In this document: piece after piece, positions 7,696-18,241 of the stretch
Layout of the letters: each line of letters starts with the position of its first letter
Numbering within the stretch: position 1 is the stretch's first letter
Source of the DNA: DASUGM01 sp036274055
Lineage (GTDB): Bacteria > Acidobacteriota > Vicinamibacteria > Vicinamibacterales > SCN-69-37
Direction of reading: 5' to 3'
Assembly (NCBI GenBank): GCA_036274055.1
Contig: DASUGM010000351.1
Coordinates: 1-27,377, forward strand
DNA length: 27,377 nucleotides
The notes under the pieces: model-generated
Seen by the model: the letters and a program-made list of their open reading frames with translations, nothing else
Told to the model about the DNA's origin: nothing
Database searches by the model: none
Position numbers and translations under genes: made by a program

Positions 7696-8607
7696 ATGGC
7701 AGCAGAGAAACGCCCCGCCCTCGGTCGCGGTCTGAGCGCCCTCATCCCGCCGGCGCCGCCCGCGCCTTCACCCACGCCGCCTGTCGCCGCGTCGCCGGCC
7801 ACACCGCACGTGGCCGTCGTCCGCGATGCCGGCCGGCCGCAGGAGATCGACATCGATCTTCTGAGCCCGAATCCCGACCAGCCGCGCCAGCACATCGAGG
7901 AAACCAAACTCGACGAGCTCGCGCAATCGATCCGCAGTCACGGCGTGATTCAACCGATTCTCGTCCGCAAGGTGGACGATCGTGTCGAGATCATCGCCGG
8001 TGAGCGGCGCTGGCGCGCCGCGCAGCGCGCCGGTCTCCTCAAGGTGCCCGTCGTCTACCGCGACGTTTCCGACACGCACCTGCTCGAGGTCGCGCTGATC
8101 GAAAATATCCAGCGCGAAGATCTCAATCCAATCGAGGAAGCCCAGGCTTACAAGCGGCTCGCCGACGAATTCAAGATGTCGCAGGAAGCGATCGCGTCCG
8201 CGGTCGGCAAGGACCGCGCCACCATCGCCAACTACATCCGGCTGCTGCGCCTGCCCGCCGAAGTCCGCAATGATCTCGCTGCAGACACGCTATCGATGGG
8301 TCATGCGCGGGCGATTCTCGGTTTGACCGACGATGCCGCGCAGCGTCGGGTCGCGCGCGAAGTGGTGTCGCGCGGCTTGTCGGTCCGCGACACCGAAGCG
8401 CTGATCCGCCGCGAGTCGGCGCCGGTCCTGCCGCCACCGCCGCCGCGCAAGATCGACCCGAACACGCGGGCCGCCGAAGAGCAGCTCAAACTCGCGCTCG
8501 GCACGCGGGCGCGGATCGTACGGAAGGGCGCCGGGGGGCGAATCGAAATCGAATTCGGTACCGAGGACGAGTTGCAGCGGCTCTACGAACAGCTGACGAA
8601 CACGTAG
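7696..8607 (+). CDS. parB: Chromosome partitioning protein ParB (Spo0J), CTPase clamp
   Basis: Binds parS and spreads as a CTP-gated clamp. The 303-residue product starts with the ParB signature RPALGRGLSALIP, followed by a Pro/Ala-rich linker. The N-terminal CTPase domain has GERRWRA (102-108) and ENIQR (136-140), the two nucleotide-binding motifs. A central HTH region follows (KMSQEAIASAVGKDRATIANYIRLLRLP) that contacts parS, and a C-terminal dimerisation segment. Its target site lies upstream of parA, so the system is complete in this window. The gene ends directly in a heptameric repeat array. Confidence 0.96.
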   Translation: MAAEKRPALGRGLSALIPPAPPAPSPTPPVAASPATPHVAVVRDAGRPQEIDIDLLSPNPDQPRQHIEETKLDELAQSIRSHGVIQPILVRKVDDRVEIIAGERRWRAAQRAGLLKVPVVYRDVSDTHLLEVALIENIQREDLNPIEEAQAYKRLADEFKMSQEAIASAVGKDRATIANYIRLLRLPAEVRNDLAADTLSMGHARAILGLTDDAAQRRVAREVVSRGLSVRDTEALIRRESAPVLPPPPPRKIDPNTRAAEEQLKLALGTRARIVRKGAGGRIEIEFGTEDELQRLYEQLTNT

Positions 8608-8690
8608 TCTTGCGTCTTGGGTCTTCGGTCTTGGGGTACGTCCTGAGACTCAGGCTCGGCCCAGGACTCAAGACTGAAGACTCAAGACAG
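8607..8690. repeat. Heptameric word array with mirrored arms (parB-selD spacer)
   Basis: From the last base of the parB stop the sequence runs in 7-bp steps: gtcttgc, gtcttgg, gtcttcg, gtcttgg, then a middle section, then aggactc, aagactg, aagactc, aagacag. The arms 8614-8635 and 8667-8688 pair over 22 positions; the three non-Watson-Crick positions are all G opposite T, which in RNA would be G-U pairs, and they recur every seven bases. The 31-base loop itself contains the perfect palindrome CCTGAG-A-CTCAGG (8642-8654). A U-tract is missing, so it is not a standard terminator, although a transcript would fold strongly. Confidence 0.85.
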
Positions 8691-8704
8691 ACGGGCGAAC
8701 AAGA

Positions 8705-9751
8705 ATGCAAAGGAAGCTCACTGATTACGCCGACTGCGCCGGATGCGCGAGCAAGCTGGGCGCCGCCGAACTCGAGGCGCTCATGGACGACCTGCCGCGC
8801 CAGACCGACGAGCGCATCATTGTCGACTACAGCACGGCAGATGACGCCGGCGTTTATCGGTGGGGGAATGGCCGGTCGCTCGTGCAGACCGTCGATTTCT
8901 TCACGCCGATCGTCGATGACCCGTATGTGTTCGGGCAGATCGCCGCCGCCAATGCGCTGAGCGATGTCTACGCGATGGGGGGCATACCGCGCACCGCGCT
9001 GGCCGTCGCCGCGATGCCCGCCAAGGACGGACCATCGGCGAATGAAATCCGCGCGATTTTTCGCGGCGGATCGGACATGTTGCGCGAAGCCGGCGTGGCG
9101 CTGCTCGGCGGACACACGGTTACCGATCCTGAAGTGAAGTTCGGCTACGCCATCACCGGCGAGGTCGCCGACGATCGTGTGTTGACCAACGCCGGCGCGC
9201 GGGCCGGCGACGTCCTGATTCTGACCAAACCGCTGGGCACCGGCATCATCGTTCGCGCGCGCAAGTACGGCCAGGCGACGGAAGACGAACTCGGCGGCGC
9301 GGTGCGGTCGATGTGCCGACTCAACCGCGCGGCGATCGAAGCGCTCGACCACCTGCCGCCGGACTCCGTGCACGCGTGCACGGATATCACCGGCTTCGGC
9401 CTCGCCGGTCACGCGACGGAGATGGCGACGGCGAGCGGCGTCAGGCTCGTGATCGACGCCGATCGACTGCCGCTCTTGCCGGGTGCCGTCCGCCTGGTCC
9501 AGGACTACCTTCCGTGCGGAGGGCGTGCGAACAAGCGGCACTTCACCTCGCTCCAGGTGACCGACAGCGTGCCGATGGCGATGCACTTGATCTGCCTGGA
9601 CCCGCAGACGTCCGGTGGACTGCTGCTCTCGGTCGCCGATTCCGCCGCCGATCGCCTATTAGGTCTTTTGACCCAAAACGGCGACGCCGCGAAAGTGATC
9701 GGTTTTGTCGAACCCAAGCGGCCGACGGAACACCACGTGCGGCTGCAATAA
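8705..9751 (+). CDS. selD: Selenophosphate synthetase SelD
   Basis: Makes selenophosphate from selenide and ATP, the selenium donor for selenocysteine and for 2-selenouridine in tRNA. The 348-residue protein has the N-terminal active-site loop DCAGCASKL, with Cys14 (TGC, not a UGA selenocysteine codon) and Lys17 at the places of E. coli Cys17 and Lys20. AIR-synthase-like motifs follow: LVQTVDFFTPIVDDPY, GQIAAANALSDVYAMGG, LLGGHTV, TKPLGTG, TDITGFGLAGH and the C-terminal DPQTSGGLL. No selA, selB, selC or mnmH lies in the window, so which selenium pathway it feeds cannot be told. It is set between the par genes and ATP synthase; no strong Shine-Dalgarno is visible. Confidence 0.95.
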   Translation: MQRKLTDYADCAGCASKLGAAELEALMDDLPRQTDERIIVDYSTADDAGVYRWGNGRSLVQTVDFFTPIVDDPYVFGQIAAANALSDVYAMGGIPRTALAVAAMPAKDGPSANEIRAIFRGGSDMLREAGVALLGGHTVTDPEVKFGYAITGEVADDRVLTNAGARAGDVLILTKPLGTGIIVRARKYGQATEDELGGAVRSMCRLNRAAIEALDHLPPDSVHACTDITGFGLAGHATEMATASGVRLVIDADRLPLLPGAVRLVQDYLPCGGRANKRHFTSLQVTDSVPMAMHLICLDPQTSGGLLLSVADSAADRLLGLLTQNGDAAKVIGFVEPKRPTEHHVRLQ

Positions 9752-9774
9752 CGCTCGCGCGTCTCCGCTCCGGC

Positions 9775-9804
9775 TTGCCCGCACGTCGAGCCGAATGGTA
9801 TAAA
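9775..9804 (+). promoter_or_regulatory. Putative sigma-70-type promoter for the atpH operon
   Basis: TTGCCC (9775-9780) and TATAAA (9799-9804) are separated by 18 bases in the 155-bp gap between selD and atpH, about 100 bases before the atpH GTG. The -10 is good and the -35 fair. The AT content around the -10 is clearly higher than the surroundings. Position fits transcription of atpHAGDC. Confidence 0.5.
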
Positions 9805-9906
9805 TTGTCGTTTCGCCGGGGCTTAAAGAACGCGTCTGTGTGCGCGGCACCCGCCTGACAGATTGCCTTTGTTGCTGTTCACTTTGACGACATTGGATAC
9901 GCGCTC

Positions 9907-10443
9907 GTGACCAACCCCATTGCGCGTCGCTATGCGACCGCGCTCTTCGACGTCGTTCGCAAGATCGACGGCGTCGAACGCGCCGAACAGGATCTCGCGG
10001 CGCTGAAAGCGCTGCTCGCATCGAATCCGGACCTGGAAGCCGCGTTCGCGTCGGCAGCGATTCCGCCGGCCAGGAAGCGTGCGGTGGTCGACGCGCTGGT
10101 GTCGCAGAGCGGCATGAGCGCGGAAGTCGGCCGCCTGTTGACGCTGCTCGCCGAACGCGATCGGTTGGAAATCGCCAGCGACGTCGCTGACGCCTTCGCC
10201 GAGCGCCTCCAGCAGGAGCGCCGCGTGGTCTCGGCCGAAATCGTCACCGCGGTTCCGCTCGATGCCTTTCGCCGCGACGCGCTCGCGCACGCGCTCGGCA
10301 GGGCCAGCGGCGCGACGATCACCATGACCGAACGGGTCGACCCGAACATCATCGGCGGCGTCGTCGCGACCGTCGGCGGCACGGTGTTCGATGGCAGCGT
10401 GACGACGCAGCTCGAACACATGCGCAGACGGCTTACCACTTAG
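9907..10443 (+). CDS. atpH: ATP synthase F1 subunit delta
   Basis: Peripheral-stalk subunit joining F1 to F0. The 178-residue product starts at GTG and opens with the family's IARRYATALFDV. It ends with the diagnostic block VDPNIIGGVVATVGGTVFDGSVTTQLEHMRRRL. No ATG alternative gives a complete N terminus. It is the first gene of a delta-alpha-gamma-beta-epsilon series; the F0 genes atpB, atpE and atpF that often precede it are replaced by selD, so they must lie elsewhere if present. Confidence 0.94.
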   Translation: MTNPIARRYATALFDVVRKIDGVERAEQDLAALKALLASNPDLEAAFASAAIPPARKRAVVDALVSQSGMSAEVGRLLTLLAERDRLEIASDVADAFAERLQQERRVVSAEIVTAVPLDAFRRDALAHALGRASGATITMTERVDPNIIGGVVATVGGTVFDGSVTTQLEHMRRRLTT

Positions 10444-10512
10444 GCCCTTGGCGCCAGGCCCTGGGCACTAGGTTTTCGCACTGAGCACTTAGCACACAGC
10501 ACTGAGCACAGC
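10444..10512. repeat. Heptameric word array filling the atpH-atpA spacer
   Basis: The whole spacer from the atpH stop to four bases before the atpA ATG is made of nine consecutive heptamers that all begin GC. Four come first (gcccttg, gcgccag, gccctgg, gcactag), then the 6-base separator gttttc, then five more (gcactga, gcactta, gcacaca, gcactga, gcacagc). The unit gcactga occurs twice exactly. The period is read directly from the sequence. There is no room left for a canonical Shine-Dalgarno before atpA. Confidence 0.85.
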
Positions 10513-10516
10513 TTCT

Positions 10517-12037
<1,521 letters not shown>

Positions 12038-12040
12038 TCC

Positions 12041-12904
12041 ATGCCTTCGCTCATCGACATGCGCCGGCGCATCCGCGCCGTCAAATCGACGCAGCAGATC
12101 ACGAAGGCGATGAAGATGGTCGCCGCGTCGAAGCTGCGCCGCGCTCAGGCGAGCGTGATCGCGACGCGGCCGTTTGCGATTCAGGCGCGGCGCGTGCTCG
12201 CCAGCATCGCCACCCGCATCGACGAGGAATTTCACCCGCTGCTGGCCAACCGGCCGGGCTCCGCGAAGGGTGCGGCGCTGGTCATCGTCATCACCGCCGA
12301 CCGCGGGCTGTGCGGCAGCTTCAACACCAACGTCATCAAGGCGTTCGGAAATTTCCTGCGCGAGAATCCGGGGCGGCCGCTGACGCTCGGGCTGGTCGGC
12401 CGCAAGAGCCGCGACTTTCTCGGCAAACGCGGCCTGTCGGTGCGCTTCGAGCACGTCAACCTGCCGAAGGTGATCAATTTCGCCGAAGCCGAAGCGGTCG
12501 CCGCGCCGGCGGTGAAGGACTTCATCGACGGCAAAGTCGACAGCGTCTACCTGATTTACAACGAGTTCAAGTCGGTCATCGCGCAGAAGGTCGTGGTCGA
12601 GCAGTTGCTGCCGCTGGCCGGCGTGACCGCCGCCGAGGAAGCCGCGGCGACCACCGACTACCTCTACGAGCCGTCGCCGGAACGCATCCTCGACGTGCTC
12701 TTGCAGCGTCTGGTCGAAGCGCAGATCCTGCGCGCGCTGCTCGAGTCGAATGCCGCGTTCTTTGCCGCGCAGATGACCGCGATGGACGCGGCGACGCGCA
12801 ACTCATCGGAAATGATCGAGGGCCTGACGCTCTCGATGAACAAGATCCGCCAGGCCGCGATCACGCGCGAGATCATCGAAGTCGTGTCCGGAGCGCAGGC
12901 GTAG
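12041..12904 (+). CDS. atpG: ATP synthase F1 subunit gamma
   Basis: Central rotor shaft of F1. The 287-residue product has the conserved N-terminal helix MRRRIRAVKSTQQITKAMKM, the middle Rossmann-like region with ITADRGLCGSFN, and the C-terminal helix with AAQMTAMDAATRNSSEMI and NKIRQAAITREIIEV. The N- and C-terminal helices form the coiled-coil shaft in known structures. The gene begins three bases after atpA, suggesting coupled translation, and is followed by a short heptamer repeat before atpD. Confidence 0.97.
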   Translation: MPSLIDMRRRIRAVKSTQQITKAMKMVAASKLRRAQASVIATRPFAIQARRVLASIATRIDEEFHPLLANRPGSAKGAALVIVITADRGLCGSFNTNVIKAFGNFLRENPGRPLTLGLVGRKSRDFLGKRGLSVRFEHVNLPKVINFAEAEAVAAPAVKDFIDGKVDSVYLIYNEFKSVIAQKVVVEQLLPLAGVTAAEEAAATTDYLYEPSPERILDVLLQRLVEAQILRALLESNAAFFAAQMTAMDAATRNSSEMIEGLTLSMNKIRQAAITREIIEVVSGAQA

Positions 12905-12907
12905 GAA

Positions 12908-12935
12908 GGCCCAAGGGGACAGGCCCAAGGCCCAA
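12908..12935. repeat. Four-unit heptameric repeat in the atpG-atpD spacer
   Basis: Four in-register heptamers, ggcccaa, ggggaca, ggcccaa and ggcccaa, occupy most of the 43-bp spacer. Three of the four are identical. The word differs from those in the parB-selD and atpH-atpA spacers, but the seven-base period is the same. It ends 12 bases before the atpD ATG. Confidence 0.7.
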
Positions 12936-12947
12936 GAGATACACACG

Positions 12948-14390
<1,443 letters not shown>

Positions 14391-14393
14391 GCT

Positions 14394-14822
14394 ATGGCTA
14401 TTCCGACGGCGCTGAGTCTCGAGTTCGTGACCCCCGAGCGGGCCATCGTCCACGAACAGGTGGATGAGGTCGAGCTGCCGGGCGAGGACGGCTATTTCGG
14501 CGTCCTGCCGGGCCACGCGCCATTGCTCGCCGCGCTGCAGACCGGGCAGATGTGGTACCGCAAGGGTGGCGAGCGGAAGTTCGCCTTCATCGCCGGCGGC
14601 TTCGCCGAAATCCTGCCGAATCGGGTCTCGATCCTGGCGCAGGTGGCCGAACGAGCCGAGGATATCGACGTGCAGCGAGCCGAAGCGTCCAAGCGCCGCG
14701 CCGAAGAAAAACTCGCCAAGGCGTCGGTCGTCACCGATTTCGATGCCGAACGCGCCCGGATTGCGTTACTGCGCGCGATTACGCGGCTCGAGATCACCAA
14801 GCACTCCCGCCCGCGCGCCTAG
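14394..14822 (+). CDS. atpC: ATP synthase F1 subunit epsilon
   Basis: Rotor subunit and inhibitor of ATP hydrolysis. The 142-residue protein has the N-terminal beta-sandwich with VELPGEDGYFGVLPGHAPLL, typical of the family, and the full two-helix C-terminal domain (about 90-138) ending RPRA. It closes the F1 gene set. The next gene, a protein phosphatase, starts four bases after its stop, so read-through of the ATP synthase transcript into the following genes is likely. Confidence 0.95.
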   Translation: MAIPTALSLEFVTPERAIVHEQVDEVELPGEDGYFGVLPGHAPLLAALQTGQMWYRKGGERKFAFIAGGFAEILPNRVSILAQVAERAEDIDVQRAEASKRRAEEKLAKASVVTDFDAERARIALLRAITRLEITKHSRPRA

Positions 14823-14826
14823 GCCG

Positions 14827-15600
14827 ATGTACAAGATCACCTCCTCGGTCGCTTCCCATCCGGGTTTGCGCCGGGAGGACAACGAAGACTCCTACTGCGC
14901 GCGCCCGGACCTCGGCCTGTTCATGGTTGCCGACGGGATGGGCGGGCACGCGGCCGGCGAAGTCGCCTCGCGCACCGCCGTCGAAGTCATCGAAGCGTTC
15001 GTCCGCGACACCCAGGACGCCGACGCCAATCGCACCTGGCCGTTTCCGTACGACAGCAGCCTCAGCCTCGACGGCAACCGGCTCAAGGCCGCGTTCCGTC
15101 TCGCCAACCGTCGTCTCGCCACCGAGATGGAGAACAACGACACGCTGCGCGGGATGGCGACGACCGCCGCCGCGCTGCTGTTCAACGCCAACAAGATGCC
15201 GGTGCTGGCGCACGTCGGCGACAGCCGGATTTACATGTGGCGCGCCGGCAAGCTCAAGCAGGTCACGCAGGACCACTCCTGGGTCAGCGAGCAGGTCCGC
15301 GCCGGCGTGCTCAGCGAGAAAGACGCGCGCCGCCATCCGTGGCGCAACGTGGTTACCCGGGCGCTCGCCGGCGGCGACGATCCCGAAGTCGACATCACCG
15401 AGATCGACGTCCAGCAGAACGATCGATTCCTGATCTGCTCCGACGGGCTCTCGGGCGTTGTTTCGCTCGAGCGTCTCGAGGAAATCGTCAATCAGACCGC
15501 GTCGCTCGACGCCACCTGCCAGGCGATGATTGACGCCGCCAACGCCGCCGGCGGACCCGACAACATCACCGTCGCGATGTTGAAGGTCGATGTGGCATAA
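14827..15600 (+). CDS. PP2C-family serine/threonine protein phosphatase
   Basis: Mn/Mg-dependent phosphatase that usually opposes a Ser/Thr kinase. The product is 257 residues from the ATG at 14827. Motifs seen: REDNED near 16-21; VADGMGGH with metal ligands Asp36-Gly37; GMATTAAALL; HVGDSRIY; TRALAGGD; ICSDGLSG with Asp206; and GGPDNITV with Asp245. All metal-binding acidic residues are therefore present. There is no transmembrane helix, FHA or kinase domain, and no kinase gene in the window. It begins four bases after atpC and its last 11 bases overlap the next gene. The frame continues open upstream inside atpC, but that would only add a shadow sequence. Confidence 0.93.
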   Translation: MYKITSSVASHPGLRREDNEDSYCARPDLGLFMVADGMGGHAAGEVASRTAVEVIEAFVRDTQDADANRTWPFPYDSSLSLDGNRLKAAFRLANRRLATEMENNDTLRGMATTAAALLFNANKMPVLAHVGDSRIYMWRAGKLKQVTQDHSWVSEQVRAGVLSEKDARRHPWRNVVTRALAGGDDPEVDITEIDVQQNDRFLICSDGLSGVVSLERLEEIVNQTASLDATCQAMIDAANAAGGPDNITVAMLKVDVA

Positions 15601-16384
15601 CCTCGCGACGCTCCTGCGCTATCGCGGGCTGATACAAAGTCTTGTCGCTCGCGAGCTGAAAGCGCGGTATCGCGGATCGGTCCTCGGGTTCTTCTGGTCG
15701 TTCGTCAATCCGCTGCTGCTGCTCTCGATCTACTCGTTCGTCTTCGCGGTGATCATGAGGAACACCGAGGCGAAGACCCAGCCGTACGCCGTGTTCATGT
15801 TCTGTGGCCTGCTGCCGTGGACGTGGTTCGCGACGTCGCTGGTCGACGCCTCGGGTTCGCTGATTGTCGGCGGCAACTTGATCAAGAAAGTCCTGTTTCC
15901 CGCCGAGATTCTGCCGATCGTCAGCGTGCTGACGAACATGGTGCATTTCCTGCTCGGCCTGATCATCCTGGCCGCGTTCATGGTCTACCACCAGCACGCT
16001 CCCGACTGGGCGCAGCTCGGCTGGTTTCCGGTCATCGTGCTGGTGCAGCTGGTGCTCTCGCTCGGCCTCGCGTTCCTGGTCTCGGCGCTGACCGTGCACT
16101 TCCGCGATCTCCGCGACCTGCTCGCGAACCTGTTGACGTTCTGGTTTTTCGCGACGCCGATCATCTATTTCTACGGCTCCGAGACGATGAAGCCGTTCAA
16201 GCGTTACTTCAATCTCAATCCGTTCTTCCACATCGCCGCGGCCTACCAGGAAGTGCTGTTCTTTGATGGGCCGTTCGGAGCGTGGAAAGGGCTGGCCGCC
16301 GTCGGGCTCGGCTCGATTGCCGTCTTCCTGGCCGGCTACTGGCTCTTCGATCGACTGCGCGATTCATTCGCCGAGGCGGTCTGA
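15590..16384 (+). CDS. wzm: ABC-2 type polysaccharide exporter permease (Wzm/TagG-like)
   Basis: Membrane half of an ABC exporter for O-antigen-like or other cell-surface glycans. The 264-residue protein has the family's N-terminal amphipathic segment VARELKARYRGSVLGFFWSFVNP, followed by about six hydrophobic helices and the conserved NPFFHIAAAYQE loop before the last helices. Its start codon lies 11 bases inside the phosphatase gene, so translation is probably coupled. The ATPase partner begins one base after the stop. No glycosyltransferase genes are nearby, so the substrate cannot be named. Confidence 0.9.
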   Translation: MWHNLATLLRYRGLIQSLVARELKARYRGSVLGFFWSFVNPLLLLSIYSFVFAVIMRNTEAKTQPYAVFMFCGLLPWTWFATSLVDASGSLIVGGNLIKKVLFPAEILPIVSVLTNMVHFLLGLIILAAFMVYHQHAPDWAQLGWFPVIVLVQLVLSLGLAFLVSALTVHFRDLRDLLANLLTFWFFATPIIYFYGSETMKPFKRYFNLNPFFHIAAAYQEVLFFDGPFGAWKGLAAVGLGSIAVFLAGYWLFDRLRDSFAEAV

Positions 16385-16385
16385 C

Positions 16386-17714
16386 GTGGCGGCGCCGGCG
16401 ATCTCGCTCACCAACGTCAGCAAACTCTACAAACGCTACGGCGGCCGCCAGTTCGCGACGTTGAAGAGCGCGCTGCTCTCCGGCGATCTCGTCAAGAAGC
16501 TGCGGCCGGAAGAAACGTTTCAGGCGCTCAAGGATGTCTCGTTCGATGTCGTCAAAGGGCAGACGATGGGCGTCATCGGCCGCAACGGATCGGGCAAGAG
16601 CACGGCGCTGAAACTGATCGCCGGCATCACCAAGCCGACGGCGGGCGTGGTCGCGGTCAAGGGCCGGATTTCGGCGTTGATCGAGCTCGGCGCGGGTTTT
16701 CATCCGGAGATTTCCGGCCGCGAGAACGTCTTCATCAACGGCATCATGCTCGGCATGAGCAAGCGCGAGATTCAGCAGCGCTTCGACGAAATCGTCGAGT
16801 TCGCCGAGCTGACGGAGTTCATCGACGCGCCGGTGAAGACGTATTCGTCCGGCATGTACATGCGGCTCGGCTTCGCCGTCGCGATCCACGTCGATCCCGA
16901 CATCCTGCTCGTCGACGAAGTGCTGGCGGTCGGCGACGAGGGCTTCACCCACAAGTGCCTCGACAAGTTCGGCGAGTTCAAGCGCCGCAACAAGACCATC
17001 CTGCTGGTGACGCACTCGCTCGGCCTGGTCGAGCGCTTCTGCGACGAAGCGGTGTGGCTCGACCACGGCGAGAAACGCGCGCAGGGCGATCCGACGCGTG
17101 TCGTCGGCGCCTACATGACCGACGTCGAGCGTCAGGAAGAGCAGTTGCTCGCCGCCGGCGACGCCAAGGCGAAGGTCGAGGTCGGCGAATCGACGGCCCC
17201 GGCCACGCCGACCGGGCCGGTCGATGCCGGCGAGATCGCCGCGGACATGTCGCGCGCGACCGAGGGCCGGTGGGGCAGCGGCGGCGTCGAGATCAGCCAG
17301 GTCACGCTGCAGAACGATCACGGCGAGACCACCCACATCTTTCACACCGGCGAGCCAGTGGTCGTCCGGTTGAGCGTCCGCGCCGCGAAGCCGGTAAAAG
17401 ATTTCGTGTTCGGCGTCGCGATTTTCAACGCCGAAGGCGTCTGCGTCTACGGCACCAACACCGACATCGAGGATCATCAGTCGGACAACCTCGACGGCGC
17501 CGCGGAGATCGCGCTGGTCATCGACGCGCTCGACCTCGTCGAAGGCACCTACAAGCTCGACGTCGCCGCGCACAAGCTCGACGGCGCGCCCTACGACTAT
17601 CACCGGCTGCTTTACACCTTTCGCATGAAGTCGCGCGTCAAGGACGTCGGCATCTATCGGCCGAAGCATTCCTGGAAGTTCGACGGCGGCGTGAAGTTTC
17701 GTTTGAAGACCTAG
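16386..17714 (+). CDS. wzt: ABC exporter ATPase with C-terminal carbohydrate-binding domain (Wzt-like)
   Basis: Energises export of the glycan through the neighbouring permease. The GTG at 16386, one base after the permease stop, gives MAAPAISLTNVSKLYKRYGG and 442 residues; the frame is open upstream but overlaps the permease. The ATPase has the P-loop GRNGSGKST (65-73), signature YSSGMYMRLGFA (from 153), Walker B DILLVDEVLAVGD and switch VTHS. After a Lys/Ala/Thr linker (about 255-295) comes a beta-rich domain (about 300-435) resembling Wzt-C. In O9a-type systems that domain reads the capped, non-reducing end of the finished chain. Its presence suggests export of a chain with a specific terminal modification; that is inference. 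Confidence 0.92.
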   Translation: MAAPAISLTNVSKLYKRYGGRQFATLKSALLSGDLVKKLRPEETFQALKDVSFDVVKGQTMGVIGRNGSGKSTALKLIAGITKPTAGVVAVKGRISALIELGAGFHPEISGRENVFINGIMLGMSKREIQQRFDEIVEFAELTEFIDAPVKTYSSGMYMRLGFAVAIHVDPDILLVDEVLAVGDEGFTHKCLDKFGEFKRRNKTILLVTHSLGLVERFCDEAVWLDHGEKRAQGDPTRVVGAYMTDVERQEEQLLAAGDAKAKVEVGESTAPATPTGPVDAGEIAADMSRATEGRWGSGGVEISQVTLQNDHGETTHIFHTGEPVVVRLSVRAAKPVKDFVFGVAIFNAEGVCVYGTNTDIEDHQSDNLDGAAEIALVIDALDLVEGTYKLDVAAHKLDGAPYDYHRLLYTFRMKSRVKDVGIYRPKHSWKFDGGVKFRLKT

Positions 17715-17731
17715 CCGGCCGCCTGCCGGCT
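17713..17731. repeat. Small perfect hairpin after wzt
   Basis: AGCCGGC and GCCGGCT form a 7-bp perfect stem with a five-base loop, starting inside the wzt stop codon. No U-tract follows. The next bases, ggctgaa gactgaa (17728-17741), are two heptamers sharing the AGACTGA word found in the parB-selD array. It may moderate read-through between wzt and the next gene. Confidence 0.4.
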
Positions 17732-17745
17732 GAAGACTGAAATCT

Positions 17746-18228
17746 ATGTCACGAGTACTCAGCCAACCCGAAGCCGCCGCCTGGGCCGCCGATCTTCGCG
17801 AGGCGGGCGGCCGCCTCGTCTTTACCAACGGCGTGTTCGATCTGCTGCATCCCGGCCACGTGCGTTATCTGCAGACGGCGCGCGATCAAGGTGACGCGCT
17901 GATCGTCGCCATCAACTCCGACCGATCGGTCCGTGGCAACAAGGGGTCGGGACGCCCGCTCGTGCCGCAGGCGGAGCGGGCCGAGCTGCTCGCCGCGCTC
18001 GACTGCGTCAACGCGGTGGTGATCTTCGACGACCCGACGCCGGCCGACATCATCCGGCTGATTCGCCCACACGTGCTGGTGAAAGGCGCGGATTGGGCGG
18101 CCGATGCGATTGTCGGCCGCGACACGGTTGAAGCGCTCGGCGGCAAGGTCGTGCGCATCCCGATCGAGCAGGGGTGGTCGACATCTGCCATTATCGAAAA
18201 GGTCGCCGGCGACGCCCCACCGCGCTGA
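17746..18228 (+). CDS. rfaE2: D-glycero-beta-D-manno-heptose 1-phosphate adenylyltransferase (RfaE2/HldE C-terminal type)
   Basis: Activates heptose 1-phosphate to ADP-heptose for lipopolysaccharide core or glycan synthesis. The 160-residue protein is a stand-alone nucleotidyltransferase: FTNGVFDLLHPGHVRYL carries the HxGH motif (His35, His38), and NSDRSVRGNKGSGRPLVPQAERAELLAAL and LVKGADWAADAIVG are typical of the family. The C-terminal STSAIIEKV is the expected nucleotide-binding segment. In E. coli this domain is fused to a kinase (HldE); here the kinase would be elsewhere. It fits with the adjacent glycan exporter as an envelope-biogenesis group. Confidence 0.92.
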   Translation: MSRVLSQPEAAAWAADLREAGGRLVFTNGVFDLLHPGHVRYLQTARDQGDALIVAINSDRSVRGNKGSGRPLVPQAERAELLAALDCVNAVVIFDDPTPADIIRLIRPHVLVKGADWAADAIVGRDTVEALGGKVVRIPIEQGWSTSAIIEKVAGDAPPR

Positions 18229-18241
18229 GCCCCTCTAGATC

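Noticed and set aside
8607..8690. Rho-independent terminator after parB
   Set aside because: The hairpin is strong but lacks a U-tract and is built of periodic words; recorded as a repeat instead.
8732..8755. Selenocysteine codon in the SelD active site
   Set aside because: The active-site codon is TGC, so this is a cysteine-type enzyme.
16215..17828. A 537-codon minus-strand frame opposite wzt
   Set aside because: Antisense shadow of a firmly identified ABC ATPase; no ribosome site or domain.
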